Source: Protula sp. h YS-2021
Lineage: Eukaryota; Annelida; Polychaeta; Sabellida; Serpulidae
DNA length: 64,000 bases
Assembly (NCBI GenBank): GCA_949752745.1
Contig: OX457031.1
Coordinates: forward strand, 53,598,303 to 53,662,302
Direction: 5' to 3'
Shown: one piece after another, positions 23,173 to 37,100 of the stretch
Layout of the letters: every line of letters starts with the position of its first letter
How positions within the stretch are numbered: position 1 is the first letter of the stretch
Position numbers and translations under genes: made by a program
The notes under the pieces: generated by a model
What the model was told of the DNA's origin: nothing
Seen by the model: the letters and a program-made list of their open reading frames with translations, nothing else
Databases searched by the model: none

Positions 23173-24724
23173 AAAGAGGACTGCGGGCGGACAGCCGGGC
23201 GGACACGAGGCGGACACGAGGCGTTTCTATACCCCCCCCCCCCCCCCCCGCCTCTGGCTAGGGCGGCCAGGGATCAAAACAGATGCTCATTCGTCTTGAG
23301 GTTATAAACCGAAATGTTGGAAAAGTGTGAAGTTTTCGCGACTTCCAATTTTCACAGGCGGGGAATATTACGACTTCTTTAAATGAAACTGTACACTTTT
23401 ATCATGCTACATCTGACAACCACAGCAGACTGACCTCGGTCACTGAGATACAAGTAAACAACCTCTAATAGCCGAATGGCATTTTACCTACCGTACATAT
23501 TTCCCCTTATGAAATTCACATTTTTTTATTGAAAAACCTGTTCAAAATGGATATTTTACTGTACCATCAAACGAGGTTTTACATTACCCACAATATTTGT
23601 CGTGTAACAATGGGTACATTGTTCCACACGACAACGATGCTGATATTTCTGCTAACAGGGGCGATATTGACGCGATAGAAAACAGAGAAATATGATCGGA
23701 CGATTTCGCAAGCAGGGTGAAATTTAGCATTGTGACGACGCGTCATATGTTAGCCCGTTTCCACGGCAAACAGTCGTACTATGGTTGTGGCCAACACCAT
23801 AGCCCGCTCCCCTGGAAGACAAAGAGTGCGCGATATTTAAGGAAACTGCTGAACAACAGCCCGATATCGTTAATAACGTAACCAATGGAAACTGCTGTAA
23901 GCATCAATACTTCTCACTGTTTAATCTTATTTTACACGTTTATGTCGGGTTTAAGGGGCAAAGAATACGGAAAAATTTCCCATCGAGACGCTTCACGCAG
24001 CTATGGGAACATGCACAACATGAGTGAGGGCTGGAAACTGGACATCTTGCTGTGATATGTATCAAGCGACTTCTGATAACTTAATCCTGCGCTAAAACTC
24101 TAACTTCTGCAGCATAAACCTATCGTTAAGGCCAATGGTTGCAGGAAGAGGGGGGGGGGGGGGGGGGTGGGGGGGGGGGGTGGGTTAGTTCAAAGCTAGT
24201 GAATCGTAGTTAAAAACAATTTAATAACTTACTTTATTACAACATTGTGCGAAATTGTTTAGTTATCTTAGGTGCATACTAAAGCTAAAACCTACATATC
24301 GCTAAATGCATATATAAAAGGGCACTGGAATACATTTTCCTTAAATAAACAATAGGCGACTGGACACTCATTTTAAAATACACATACTTCGGTATTTGCG
24401 TAGTTACTTCCACAGCGGGCCTTATACTTTAGAATGCCTTTTCTCCCCCCCCCCCCATACTGATTATTTGACATTAATGGCGATCGACACAAGGGGCGGG
24501 CGGGGGGAGGGGGTAAGCGTTTAGCCTTATTACCCTATTTCATTTACCGGGCAGGTATTGATATTCCGGTATTCAGTTCCAGAAACTAACATCTATCCAG
24601 ATTCACACCGCCAAGCTAAGATGAGTTCCAGAGAGACGCTTGCACGACAAATTTCATTTACTTTCAATAAATTAATGCTAAAGTATGGATAAATATGCAT
24701 TTAATGGGAAATTGACGTGACTGT
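23173..24724. other. Non-coding region downstream of the Ral gene
   Basis: No gene recognised. It contains GGCGGACA-type repeats near 23,185-23,222, a poly-C run at about 23,231-23,249 and a long poly-G tract (about 24,151-24,181) interrupted by single T residues. Confidence 0.5.
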
Positions 24725-24730
24725 TTTATT
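24725..24730 (-). promoter_or_regulatory. Candidate poly(A) signal for the distal Ral transcript
   Basis: AATAAA on the minus strand, about 356 bp after the stop codon of terminal exon 4b. Position is plausible; usage is inferred. Confidence 0.4.
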
Positions 24731-25085
24731 TATATTTTTGGACTTAGTCCTTCTGGTCCCACTTTCATAAGATGGGAAGGTGGTTCCTTTGCAAAAACGG
24801 CTCGAAATCACGGCAAATGAGTGCAAATACACGAACATGAACCAGGACAGATAGGTATGGCTATTTCTCCCTATTCCCCCCCCCCCCCCTCCGGCTATTA
24901 ATGATACCCATAGCGCACACGAAGGTGAAAGGGGGAGCAGTTGGATTTCTGAAACAGACACTGTTCTGGAACGTTACACCGACGACACAGCAGTAAATTT
25001 AGCGCGCCATTTCTGGGAGCAGACGACACAAGTCCAGACACCAACACATATCGTATATACACCACATTTACGTCTTGCTATTGTG

Positions 25086-25199
25086 CTATAAAATACAACA
25101 TCTCTTCTTTTTCTTTTGGTTCTTTTTCTTGACTTCTTCCCCGCTCGTGTTGGTCTCTTCCTTCCTAGTTCGTATAAGTCGCATTAAGTCGAAGAACAC
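25086..25199 (-). CDS. Ral: Ral alternative terminal exon 4b (CCIL tail)
   Basis: 114 nt, 37 residues and a TAG. It begins after the acceptor TTTGTTTTCAG with [13 protein letters not shown], the canonical end of the Ral G domain. A Thr/Glu then Lys-rich tail follows and ends [13 protein letters not shown] is the same CAAX box as in vertebrate RalA and predicts geranylgeranylation. It lies 10.3 kb beyond exon 4a. A minus-strand AATAAA is about 356 bp downstream. It looks like the ancestral last exon, with 4a a duplicated and diverged version. Confidence 0.88.
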   Translation of the reverse strand: MFFDLMRLIRTRKEETNTSGEEVKKKNQKKKKRCCIL

Positions 25200-28100
25200 C
25201 TGAAAACAAAGTCAAGAACCGTACGGAGTGGCACCAGTTTTTGTGCAAGCGGACGACGATACGAAATAAACCTGGATTTGCTTTAACATTCTTTAGTTGC
25301 TGTTATAATTTTGAATTGCAATCAGTCACTGCTTATCAACAGGACTGTCTCTGCATAAGAGAGATGTATCCTTAAAATTTTTATCTCGAGCCTTCGGCGA
25401 TCCCCTAATCGCATTTCTAACCAGGAGCAATTCAAGCGCTGAAAAATGGCAACATAAAAAAATTGGTAGCATTAGTATTTCACAATCCAAACGGTTTATT
25501 TTGCCATTAAGCAAAAAAAAAAAAAAAACAGACAAAAATGCAAAAACTAGCTACAATCCTGTGTTACTCTACGTCTAGAAAGTGCTAACTTTAAAAAGAT
25601 TTTACTTTTTGTCTTTTATCCGGATTTGGAAAGTGGTAGCTAAAAACAAACATAACTAGTCTTTTTATCCGGGTCCGGAAGGTGGTCACTACAAACAGGC
25701 TTAATGAACATCTCTTTTATTAGAGTCTCGAATTAAGTCACTACAAAACAGTTTTACTGAAATTTCTCTTTGTTCGGTTCCAGAAAGTGGACAATACATC
25801 ACCAACCCCCTTCTCAGTAAGTGTTTTTTTAAGCCTCTCTCCCTTCCCCAATTTATTATAGGTGTGGCTCCAAAGGCAAAACTAATGATTTTACCCAAAT
25901 ATACCATCACACCAATTACCTAAAATATAGTTACAACCATGATCTACTATGTTTTGGTATGATCTCCTGACCCTGAAAGATGGTCACCAGGAAGATGGTC
26001 ACCACACACAAATTTACTGGACGTCTTTTCATCCCGATCTGAATGTGGCCGCTACAAAAGGTATTACTGTTCGACTTTTTATTCGGGTCAAAAAGACAGA
26101 ACTACAAACTGTTTTTTTCCGACACTTTGAATGTGGAAAAGGTCTCTGTAAGTCTTTTTCAGCCAAAGTTTGGAAGGTAGTGATAACACATATCTTTTAA
26201 TGCAATTCTTTTTATCCGGACCAAGAAAGTGGTCGCTATAAACAGTTTTGACTGAATGCCTTTTTACCTGGGTCTTGAAAGTATGTAGTTATTACATCAA
26301 AAATCTCCTCCATTATTTTTGGCCAGCCGCCTAGCCTCCCATCCCCTCCCCAAACTTGGGTATGGCTCTAAACTCGATGTTCACCCGTTCTACCAAATAT
26401 AACCACACACCCCCTGCCCAAACTATAGTTACAACTGAGATATTCTTTGCCTTGGCACGGTCTCTTCGCTTAAAAAAACAAGTAGGTCAGTGAAACTGAC
26501 TACGCCCCCCGCCGGCGTACAATCGCTGTATTTGATTTTGTTAGGTTGGACTACAACCCTCAAGCAATTCGTATCATATTCAGGAATATATGTTAACAAA
26601 TTCACTCAAGTGCTCAAAGACTGCGTGAATTTTCAAAGTTAAGCTGGGCCAATGTCTTCGGGTAGACGTGGCTCATTTACAATACCAATTCTTGTTAGAA
26701 CCCATACTGCCTATATGTAAAATATTTTGACAATCGATCAAGAAATGTAAGCTTCAGTGCTCAAGGAATGTGCAAAGTCCACTTGGGTCAATGTCCTTGG
26801 GCCGACCTATCTCATTTATAAGGATGTCAGACAACTCACCCAAAAACCAACTCACCCAAAAACCAACTCACCCAAAACATGACCAACTCACCCAAAACCT
26901 TTGGACGACTCACCCAAAAGTTTTGGACGACTCACCCAAAGCCCTTGGACGACTCACCCAATTTTACAAGACGGTATGAAATGTTTATAAGAGGCTTTTA
27001 AAAATATTTTATTGATGTTTACAATTCAGCCTGCATCTTTTCCCCTAGTTAAATTTGTATTTGAAGTTAGTAACAACATCAAAATGACCAAAATTTAAGT
27101 AAAACTTTTATTTAAGTGAAACATTCGTTCATTAAAGTGTGTAACTACATATCAATACAGATCTCAAATGCATTTAATACGAACAAACCGCTTAGTTCAT
27201 TCAGTCATAATGTCATTCGGTGCACGACTCCGGAAAAATCTCATTAATATTCCAACAAATAAGAGGCCCTCATGCTGAACGACCCCGGGAATCTCTAATA
27301 AGCTGTTCACCTCAGGAGTTAAGCGACTCCGAGCTGAACAGTGGTGACAGGCCATTGTTCAGTTAATCGCACTTTATAATTACTTCTCAGCTTCTATGTG
27401 TCGCACTATTAGGATTAACACGAGCGACTCCGAGCGATTTGCATTTAGCAAAAATTGCAATTAAATATCTGTTCACCGAAAATTATGCATGTTTAATTAT
27501 CGAAAGAAAAACTTATTTGCGGTTAAATAATAAATTATTTTTTTGGGTGAGTCGTCCAAGACTTTGGGTGAGTTGTCCAAAATTTTGGGTGAGTCGTCCA
27601 AAATTATTGGGTGAGTTGTCCAAAATTTTGGGTGAGTCGTCCAAGATTTTGGATGAGTTGTCCAAGGATTTTTTGGGTGAGTTGGTTTTTGGGTGAGTTG
27701 TCTTGCTCCCCATTTATAAGACCAACCCTCCTACACTACGTATATGTAAAATATTTCGACAATCGATTAAAAAAATGTTGGCTTCATGGTGTTAAACTTA
27801 CTCAAGTGCTCAAAGACTGTGTAAATTTTTGAAGTCCAGCTGGGCCAATATCCTCGGGCCGACATGGCTCATTTACAATACCGATCCTTGTTCGTTCCAG
27901 TACTACCCATACATAGTACATCTTAACAATTGGTCAAAAAATGTAGGCTTGAGTGTGTTAACAGAAAAGGTGTCGACAGACGGACAGACAGACCCGAAAT
28001 CTATAATCTCCCGGCGGGGGACTAAAAAAAATGAGGTTGAACCCTCGTCTATATTATATAGACAACTGACTCCCATTCCTCCTCCTGTCACTCCAGCCTC

Positions 28101-31100
28101 TATCTCACTTCCGGGTCAACTGCTGAACAACCAGAAATGACAGTAAATACGGTCTATACGGTCTCAATAAGCCGATCCCAGTATGTACACAAAACATCAT
28201 GTTTCACAACACTTGCTTTTAACCTGTACTGTTTCTAAGATAAGTTTCTTGATGTTTCTTTTCATTCTGTCGAGCTTCATTAGGCCTTTGATGAAAACAG
28301 ACAAGTTTCAACACTTAAAAAAAAAAACTTTTAAATATTTTCTTTTATGATGGTAGGTAGACTTTACCAATCAAAATGGCAAATGACCCCATAGATCATT
28401 CTTAAATTATATTATATGCGGATATATACCAAATTCAACCAGGCTTTGTGTGGGGGGTGGGGGAGGGGGGATAGCACTGACTCTTTCAATGAATGTGCGT
28501 GTTTTTTTTTCTTGCATGCGGTGATTGGAATGGCTATGAGGAAGAGAGTCAAAACCCACTCTCTCAGTATCAAAACCTACTCTCTCAGTATCAAAACCTA
28601 TTCTCTCAGTATCAAAACCTACGACAGAACATATACAATTAAATATACCTCACAAAGTCAAAATCAAAAACTTTCTTAATATCACACATATTTTGTGTAC
28701 ATATTTTTTCAAATCACATTAAACACACATTTGGCAATTAAGTATTCCAACCGTGTAGATATTCTAACCACGCATTCTTGAGCTATATGTAACGGTTGCA
28801 ATACCACCGTGTTGAGCCGGCTGAGTCCCTTACTCCTCCGCTTCGCCCTTTCCCGCATCTTACCGCGGATCAAGATATGGCCGCGCTTCCAGTTTTTTTT
28901 CCAAAATCATAAGAAAAAGGACATACGCAGAGGCTAACAATATATGGGAACTTCTTTTACTGCGAATCAAGAATTTCTATCTCTCTTTCTGAATAGTACA
29001 TTTGATCGGTTATATGCCTTTCTGTCAGACCGGGGCAGGAGATTTCATCACCAGTTGCATCAGGAACTGATAAAAATAAAATACGGCATAAATTGCATTA
29101 GCTGTCAAAATTCAACTCATTTCCCGATTTTAACTGGTCCAACACAATATTTTATAGGATGTTCCAAAAGTGTCCTCCACCGAAAACTGCCCTCAAAGCA
29201 ATCGCCAAAATGGGTCGGATCCGGAAGTTTTTATTGGTATAAATCGCAGAAAATCATTAAATTTTACAAATTAAAAGCTTCCAGACAGACCTTTTTGTGC
29301 CCTGCCTTATGTCTGGATTGAATGTTGCCCTTTCCTGATATTTTCTGTCAACCCGCAAATAGGCCAAAACGAAACTGGCAGAAGTCTGCGTTTCCAGTGA
29401 ATCTGGTGCTGAATTTACCACAGTCTGTTAACCGTATGTTTACGGCAATGAAAAACACATGTCTACACAATATGGAAACTGCAGGCCGTAAAAAAATGAT
29501 TTCCCAAAGAAATTTGATGGATTAGTTATAAAGCTGAGCCTAAGAATACCCCAAGACATAGTGCCCATCCTATGAATTGGCTAAAAATTTCTAAATAACC
29601 TTTTTTATTGGAAGGGGGGGTTAACTATTAGTAGATACGTACACGTCTAAAGAAAAAAGTAAGCAGGAACAATAACAGAATATAAGTGTACAGCACCTTC
29701 CTTCATTTAATTCAAATCATTCATTCCGGTCACACGATCTTGGCGCTAGTGCTTGACTTTATTACGAAATTCACATGATGTTTATTTCCTTTCGAGTATT
29801 TGATATCGTTACTAACAGTATTTTACTAGAAAAGCATGCAGCTTACGACACTCCCCCCCCACCCCAGCCCTCCTCCCCCCTCCCCCACCCTCTCGTTATT
29901 CTGAAAAATGCTACGACCATTAGCTTCGAAAAGGGGAAAGCAGGTGGTCCTGCATGCAATGTGTTGTTGCTCAAGTCTGTTACGCTATACGCCATCATCA
30001 CGATTACTCCGTATCTGGACGGTTTACTCGACCAAATATCCTAAAGTTAACATTGATTTTGAGGACAGTATGTGATCCGAAGTATAGTCTTCGCAATCCC
30101 CACCCCCTCCACCTACACACTTTACAACCTGTTACACCATATAAGCAAACAAAGAAACTCCTCCCGTGCATCAATGAACATATAATTTATTAATTTTTTT
30201 GTGTATTAATTAATATGAGTTTTGTCATTTCACAATACTGAGTGTTATTTATTCACAATGGGAATTCATAATATCGGATAGGGTACCTCTTCTTTGTATA
30301 GCAAGATACAAAGTGGACTCAGTACAAAATTTAACTTGTGTTAGTGCTCTGAATTCGCTATTTACTGGACAGCGCAACCAAGCAAAGCTGTGTCTCATAT
30401 ATTATTATACACAATACATTCAATGACTTATATGAAACAGCTGAAAATAATGCTAAGACAATCTTATATTACATCAACGTAGCACAAAACTTTAACAAAA
30501 CCTTTGGAAACTAGATGCTGTCAGGGAGCAGCACGATCCCCCGTGAAACTCATTGTCGCAACAAATGAATAACTATACGCCATTTTATTAAGTTTCCTTG
30601 ACAATTAAGCCCATTTTCAGAGGGCTGTAATTTCGGTAATTTCCAACCGACCTGCTATAAACTGGATGTGGTAAATCTTTATTCCCAAATTATTGCATAA
30701 CTGAAAGAATACTTGCTCTTACGTCATTCCTTTCTAGGCAAGTGGACTTCACAAGGTACCCTCTGTGACACGAAAGCGTCAATTTAGCCCATTTTCAGAG
30801 GTCTGTAATTTCGACAATTTTCGATCGATCAAACTAAACTTTTGATATCTTCATTTAAAATTTATTTGATATAAGAAAGAATAACAGCTCTTACGTGATT
30901 CCTTAATGGTGAAGTGGACTCCACAAGATAACTTCTGTGACAAGAAAATTTAGCCCATTTTCAGAGGGCTGTAAGTTCGACAATTCTTGATCGATCAAAC
31001 TGGAACCTTGACGTTGCAGATATAACACACTAAAGTTTGCATATATGAAAGACTAATAGCTCTTACATGATTGCTTAATACAGAAGTGGACTCCACACGG

Positions 31101-34100
31101 TACCCTCGAAAGCGTCAATTTAGGCAATTTTCAGAAGGCTGTAATTTTGACAATTTTTGATCGATCAAACTGAAACCTTGATGTTGCACACCTACATTTC
31201 CTCGTTATTAGCTACATGCATGATAAAAAGTTGTAACCACTTTAGTTAATAGAGAAGTGGACTCCACAATGTACTCACCATCAAGTGACACATACGGACA
31301 AGCTCAAACCTATATCCCTCCATTTCACGGGGGGATAAAGAGGTAATATATTTTACATGCTATTTAACACGATATGAGAAAATGGAAATTTCTAGGTCTT
31401 CTAGAACATGATATACTCGGCCATACTGGCAACACATGTGGCTTCATTGTTTATCATCCATTGAAACGGGCAATATATTCCATCTGTTCCTTCAAAGTTC
31501 CTACATGTTACTCACCATTTTACACAATTTTCGAGGATATCCCAATAGTCTCAGTATATCCCGAAACCTTGAAAACTGGATGAGTGATTTTCTGTCTCTT
31601 CCCCAGCGTTTTTTTTTTTTAATTACTTTCCACTGTGTCGGTTTTGTCAGAAGGAACAGAGTGAAGATACTGCCCTGAAATGTCGCCTTAGATGTACATT
31701 TTCAAGTCTTCTTACTTGTTACATATTTATGGAATGCCGTTTTCACATTTATTAGTGAATTATTGATATCAAGAATTAATTTTGGATCTCAAAAATGGAT
31801 TTTTTGACATCAAGAATTAATTTTTGATCTCAAAAAATCCCTATTTTGATATCAAGAATTCATTTTTGCTATCTGTAATTGTATTCTTGATATCTCTAAA
31901 TGTATTCTTGATCTCAAAAAATAATTTTTGATATCAAGAAATATTTATTGATATCAAAAATGATTTAATGATATCTACAATTGATTTTTTGAGATCAAAA
32001 ATTCAATTCTTGATAGCAAAAATGAAATATTTGATAGCAAAATATCAATTTTGAGCTCAATAATTGATTTTCTATATATTGATATCAAGACTTTATTTCA
32101 GATATCATTATTTCAGACTGATACTTTTTTAATTTGTATTTTGAAATCTGCAAGCGATTTTTTGATCTCAAAAACTGATTCTTGATGTAAAAATATCAGT
32201 CTATTTTTTTAAATAAAAAATTCAGAAACACGCATCTGTAAATAAATAATGGCTGTCCTTGTATACAGAATCTTTATTTTAATTTTTTACTGTACAAAAA
32301 AGAAGCAATTCTTGAGATCAAAAATTGTGTTATTATTGATCTCAATAATTCAAAGTTTCATCTCCAAAATTTAATTGACGATTCGTTATATTTTATGTGA
32401 ATGTGTGTCTCCGGTAAGATTTTTTAGGTTTGTAAAATTGATTTTTTGATCTCAAAAATAAATTTTTGCCAACTAAAATTCAATTATTGATAGCAAAATA
32501 TAAATTAATGAGATCTACATTGATTTATTGATATCTCTAAATATATTTTGATATCAAAAATAAGCATTAAAACGGCATTCCATACATATTGTGCTATTAT
32601 ATATTGTCTTGGGAATTAAACCGGGCTTTGAATAAACAATTAACACTCAATGACTAGTTCTGTGTTTTTCCTTGGCGGAAGACCTTTACAGTAACGGGCT
32701 TAAGTTGCATTTTACTGTTCTAATATACTTCTAATTATATTTACTTATAATTATGATATCTTAAATAAGTAAATAAACTTGCCTACTTGCAAAAACATTA
32801 CACAAACTTGTACATTTAGAACATCAATCATCATAAACTAAAAATTTTGCACAAATATTTTCAAATAACAAATACCATGCACGTGATCAGGTAAACAAAG
32901 GCAGAAAGTGATGCAAACTTACAAACGAAAACAGGCATTGTTGCATTTACTAATAACCAGGTTCCTTTCTGGTTGGTCGATAAGTGTTCGATAAGTGTTT
33001 GACAGATCTGACTATGACACAACAAAAGTAACGTCACATGGTCCGGCGTCCTGTATTTTTTACTGGAAATTGAGTCGATAGTGTAGGTCAATAAAAAATT
33101 TTAGGAAATGCTAAATACATCCCTAAGCATTCATTTTACGGCGGTTCGGTCTGTTGTGCATCAAACCTCTTAACTCCGTTGACCCACGGGGCACAGTACC
33201 CATAAAAGAGAGGAACTACTATTTAAAATATCCATACGCTCTGTGTTTACACATAATATATAGATCCGCTTAAAGGTCAGCTGTTTCATAACAACATGTG
33301 TTCTTTGGAAAGCCCTGGTCATTCCTTTATACAAGTTCTGTTGTTACTATTGGTATAGACAAAGACTATAAACCACTAGTAGTAAACAGTCTTTGGTATA
33401 GATAAATTCAAAATTGACCCCTCGTTGTCAATTTAAACAATCTACTATTCTAAATAAGAATATATAAAGCAAATAAGAATTGATTAATTTTTTTTCCTCG
33501 ATCAATAAATTTTCAAAGATTTTCAAAGATTACTTGAAAAATATTCAAAAACTATTAATTGTTTTTGTCAGGGAATTAAGTCAAAAACCGTTATAGATTA
33601 ACGCCGTCTATTAATGACTTATCTTGACGATACCAAGGACGCCTGAACTCTTATATGACTTGATACACTCATATTCAAAGTAAGATTGCTTTAGAAAGGA
33701 GACAGAAGACTTGCGAAACGGAAGCACATCAGGGTAAAACAAATGAATCAGACCTCATTTTCACAATTTCCTGGATAAAATCACTATTATGCTAAATTTC
33801 ACAATAAGTTGCGCCTTCACGACACTTATTCAAAGCATGCACAAAGCTAACTCTGAACTGTTCACAAAATGCATTAGTTTCACCAACTCATTAAATACTG
33901 TTATTTTCTTAAATAAGTAATACAACATTGACTACCATAAACTACGAAATGTTGGAGCTGCATTCGGTTTTAAAACATGACAGAACTCTTTACAAATGCG
34001 CACATATACATCCCAACTGTTGCAATAGACTTAAAAGTCCCTATGAGGGCGCGTTATTATTTTTTTCTGTTCGCTCCATCCATTGTATCATTTAAAATAA

Positions 34101-37100
34101 GATGATATCAAGCGAATAAAAATACATTTATTTTTAAATTAACGGCGAAATAAGTCAATTGAAATATATAACGAATCGAACAAATTTATTTGTACTTTAT
34201 CTACGTTGGACTAACTGAGAGTAAAGTTGTCTGTAGGTTAACTTTAACTAAGTGTCTTGTTTCGCAAAGAACCCAAAAATATGTGAAATCTTGTTTGAAT
34301 GATATATTTTCTTATTTTAAATGGAGTGTCAGATTCGCGGAAGTTTATCCCTACACTCGCCATTCACAATCGCAGCATTAAGATAAGATTGCTATACCGG
34401 AAGATAAGGCCTTGGTAAAAGAAGCTCCAAAAAAAAATAATAAAATAAAATAACAAAAAAATCTGCAATCCGAACAGTTCATATATTTTTCCAAGCCATT
34501 AATGTATTAACGGAGAAAACGCTGTTTTTAAATTATGTTTTAATAAAATCTGTTTCATGAACGATCTAGAAAGCCTTTGTAACGAAATTTTGGATACCTA
34601 AGAAAGGTGACAGGCTGTTTTGGTGGGGAGATTTCAACAATTCAGAAACTCGAGGTACCTGAGGAACAAGCTCCTCCACCCCCCCTAACCCTCCCTCTTG
34701 CATCTCAATAAAAACCTCTTCAAGAACAGTTCTACCTGTGCACCAACCATTGTTACACGTGCAAATGATTACAATGCGTTACGATGGCCTTCACGGAAGT
34801 GACGTAATGTTTCTACTACGGTATGTACACAAAGATACTGAAAATATCTATCAATGTGTCCGTTGACTCAAGAAGTAAAGAGTGCGCTAGTACGCTTATG
34901 CTTACGGCAAACTTTTAAAGCATGTCCTATGTTACAGACATTCTTACACATCACTGTACATTTGTGAAAAAGAAAAATGTTATCACTAGACTCATTCTAA
35001 AGTACAAAAAGCGTTTTTATATTCCTTATTTTCTTTACTATCCTATTAAAGCAACAATTTGTATTCACATTATTCAAGCAATTGATTAAAAAACTTCCTC
35101 ATCAATGTTTTAGCCCTTTAATCGGTATATTGGAGTCGAAAGCTTTCTTTGGCCAATCACGTTTGCGCCACGTGACAACGATGACGTTTAAAACACAATC
35201 ATTTTCCCATAACCATTCCAATTAATTCAATCACAATTAAAATTGATTTACTTGGAATTTAGACGTAACAGAAAGTAAGTCATGGATGTTATCACGCCGC
35301 TGAAGCTGCAGACAAGTTGTTTCACTAAAAGAAGTGACGGATACTCCAACATGTTTAAGAAGACCAAACCACACGGACTTAAGCATTAGATTGACTAAAG
35401 TCAAACAATAACACAGATTTGACACCTACTTCACAAAGGAGAGGGGGGGGGGGGGGGGGGTTGATACAAACATCCAGGACAATTACAATGTTTATAAAAT
35501 AACACATTTTCTTTTGCGTTTCTTTTCTTTTTCTTTACTGCTATTGGCTTGTTTTTTGCCACTGTTTGCTGCGGGACTGTCTTCTTTCTTGCCACGTATA
35601 AGGCGCATTAAAGCATAAAAAGCCTAGAAAAAAGTAAAGAAAAGATATGCAAAAAAAGGGGCACAAAACTATAAAAACAAAACAAACAAACGCAAAAACA
35701 CAGACATCTAAACTAAAAACTTAAATCTAATAGCTGTGCTTTTTTTTGTTGCACTCGCCATTTTTTTATTTCCGTTCACATTATTATTAAGTTGTTTTTT
35801 TTTTCATTTTTAATCTTCAATACAGTTTATAAATTAGTGAACAAGCCAATTCGTACTTTTGGACCTTTCCGATGGAGGTACCGCTTCGACTGCATTTTTT
35901 TTTTTTGTTTGGATTAAATTATAAAGAAATGATAAGGGAAAAATAATTTTTTCTCAACATGCACACTTTGGAATTTAAAAGACCATCATATGAGCTTTTA
36001 AAACTATTGTGCATGTTTTTGCATTATTCTGCCCCTTTTAATAACCAACCGGAGAATATGCTTCTGGCAATACGGAATTATGTTGATTTTTGCTATTTAT
36101 TTATTTTTTTTTATTATTATTTTTTTTTTTTTTTTGTTTTTTTTTTGTTTTTTTTTTGTTTGCCTATCATTTCTTTATACTTTTGTCCTAACCGAATTCG
36201 GTCGAAACGCAAAAACTTTTTCGGCAAAAATTCTAAGTACGAATCCGCAATTTGTTTTGTACTAATCTACACATACTTTATGAGAAAAAGTCAGCGTAAA
36301 AAAACACATGCGACTTAATAAATCACGCAGAAATCGATTAAGACACGTGTTCCCCGAGTTTGGCAAATCAACAATTTGGGCAACAAACCAGGGAATTCAC
36401 TCAGTCAATATTGTCACATGCAACAGTATATAACAACACGTAGGAACCATGCAAATGAACTGTATGGAGTAAGACAGCTGGTGAAGAATCAACCATAAAA
36501 TTCGTGAAAACTGAAAGAAAAGAACTTGTCTGTATAAATACAGGGCTGTTCGGGGCACGATCTGAACGCTTTGATCCACTTTCCTGGTCCTTGATGAACA
36601 GAAAGTCATAACAAACACTCAGCAATACCTGGTAAATATTGGTTGCAACCAGATGAACGAGAGCGTTGGCCAGAATATCATTGGCTATTTTAATGCCTTA
36701 TCCATTGGTTCACGCCCCGCCACACAATCAATATTTACATTTATTGATTATTGCTGAGATTCTGGATTTGGCTAGAGTAAAACACAGGACAAGTGTTTGC
36801 CCCCCCCCCCCCCCAAAAAAAAAAATGTTTGCTATCACATTGGAAAACAAGCTAGAGTGGAGTTCTGAAGGTGTCATTTGGCAGAAATTGACACCAAACC
36901 TGGTATGTTTTCTAGGCTTGGTGTAATTTGGCAGGAATTGACCGAACAAGCCAAAGTGTGTTCTTGGCTTGGTGTAATTTGGCAGGAATTGACAGAGCAC
37001 ACCTAATATGTTTTCTTGCCTTCCAACCGAGTTTTGTAGTTCTTCGTTACTTTTATATCACACACACAAACACATATGTGAAGAACTACCGCTTTAAACA

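Noticed and set aside
28944..29525. Two adjacent plus-strand frames as a gene antisense to Ral
   Set aside because: No domain, no splice sites and no codon pattern suggesting selection.
36080..36265. Hydrophobic Phe-rich plus-strand frame as a membrane protein
   Set aside because: It is translated poly-T sequence in the Ral intron.
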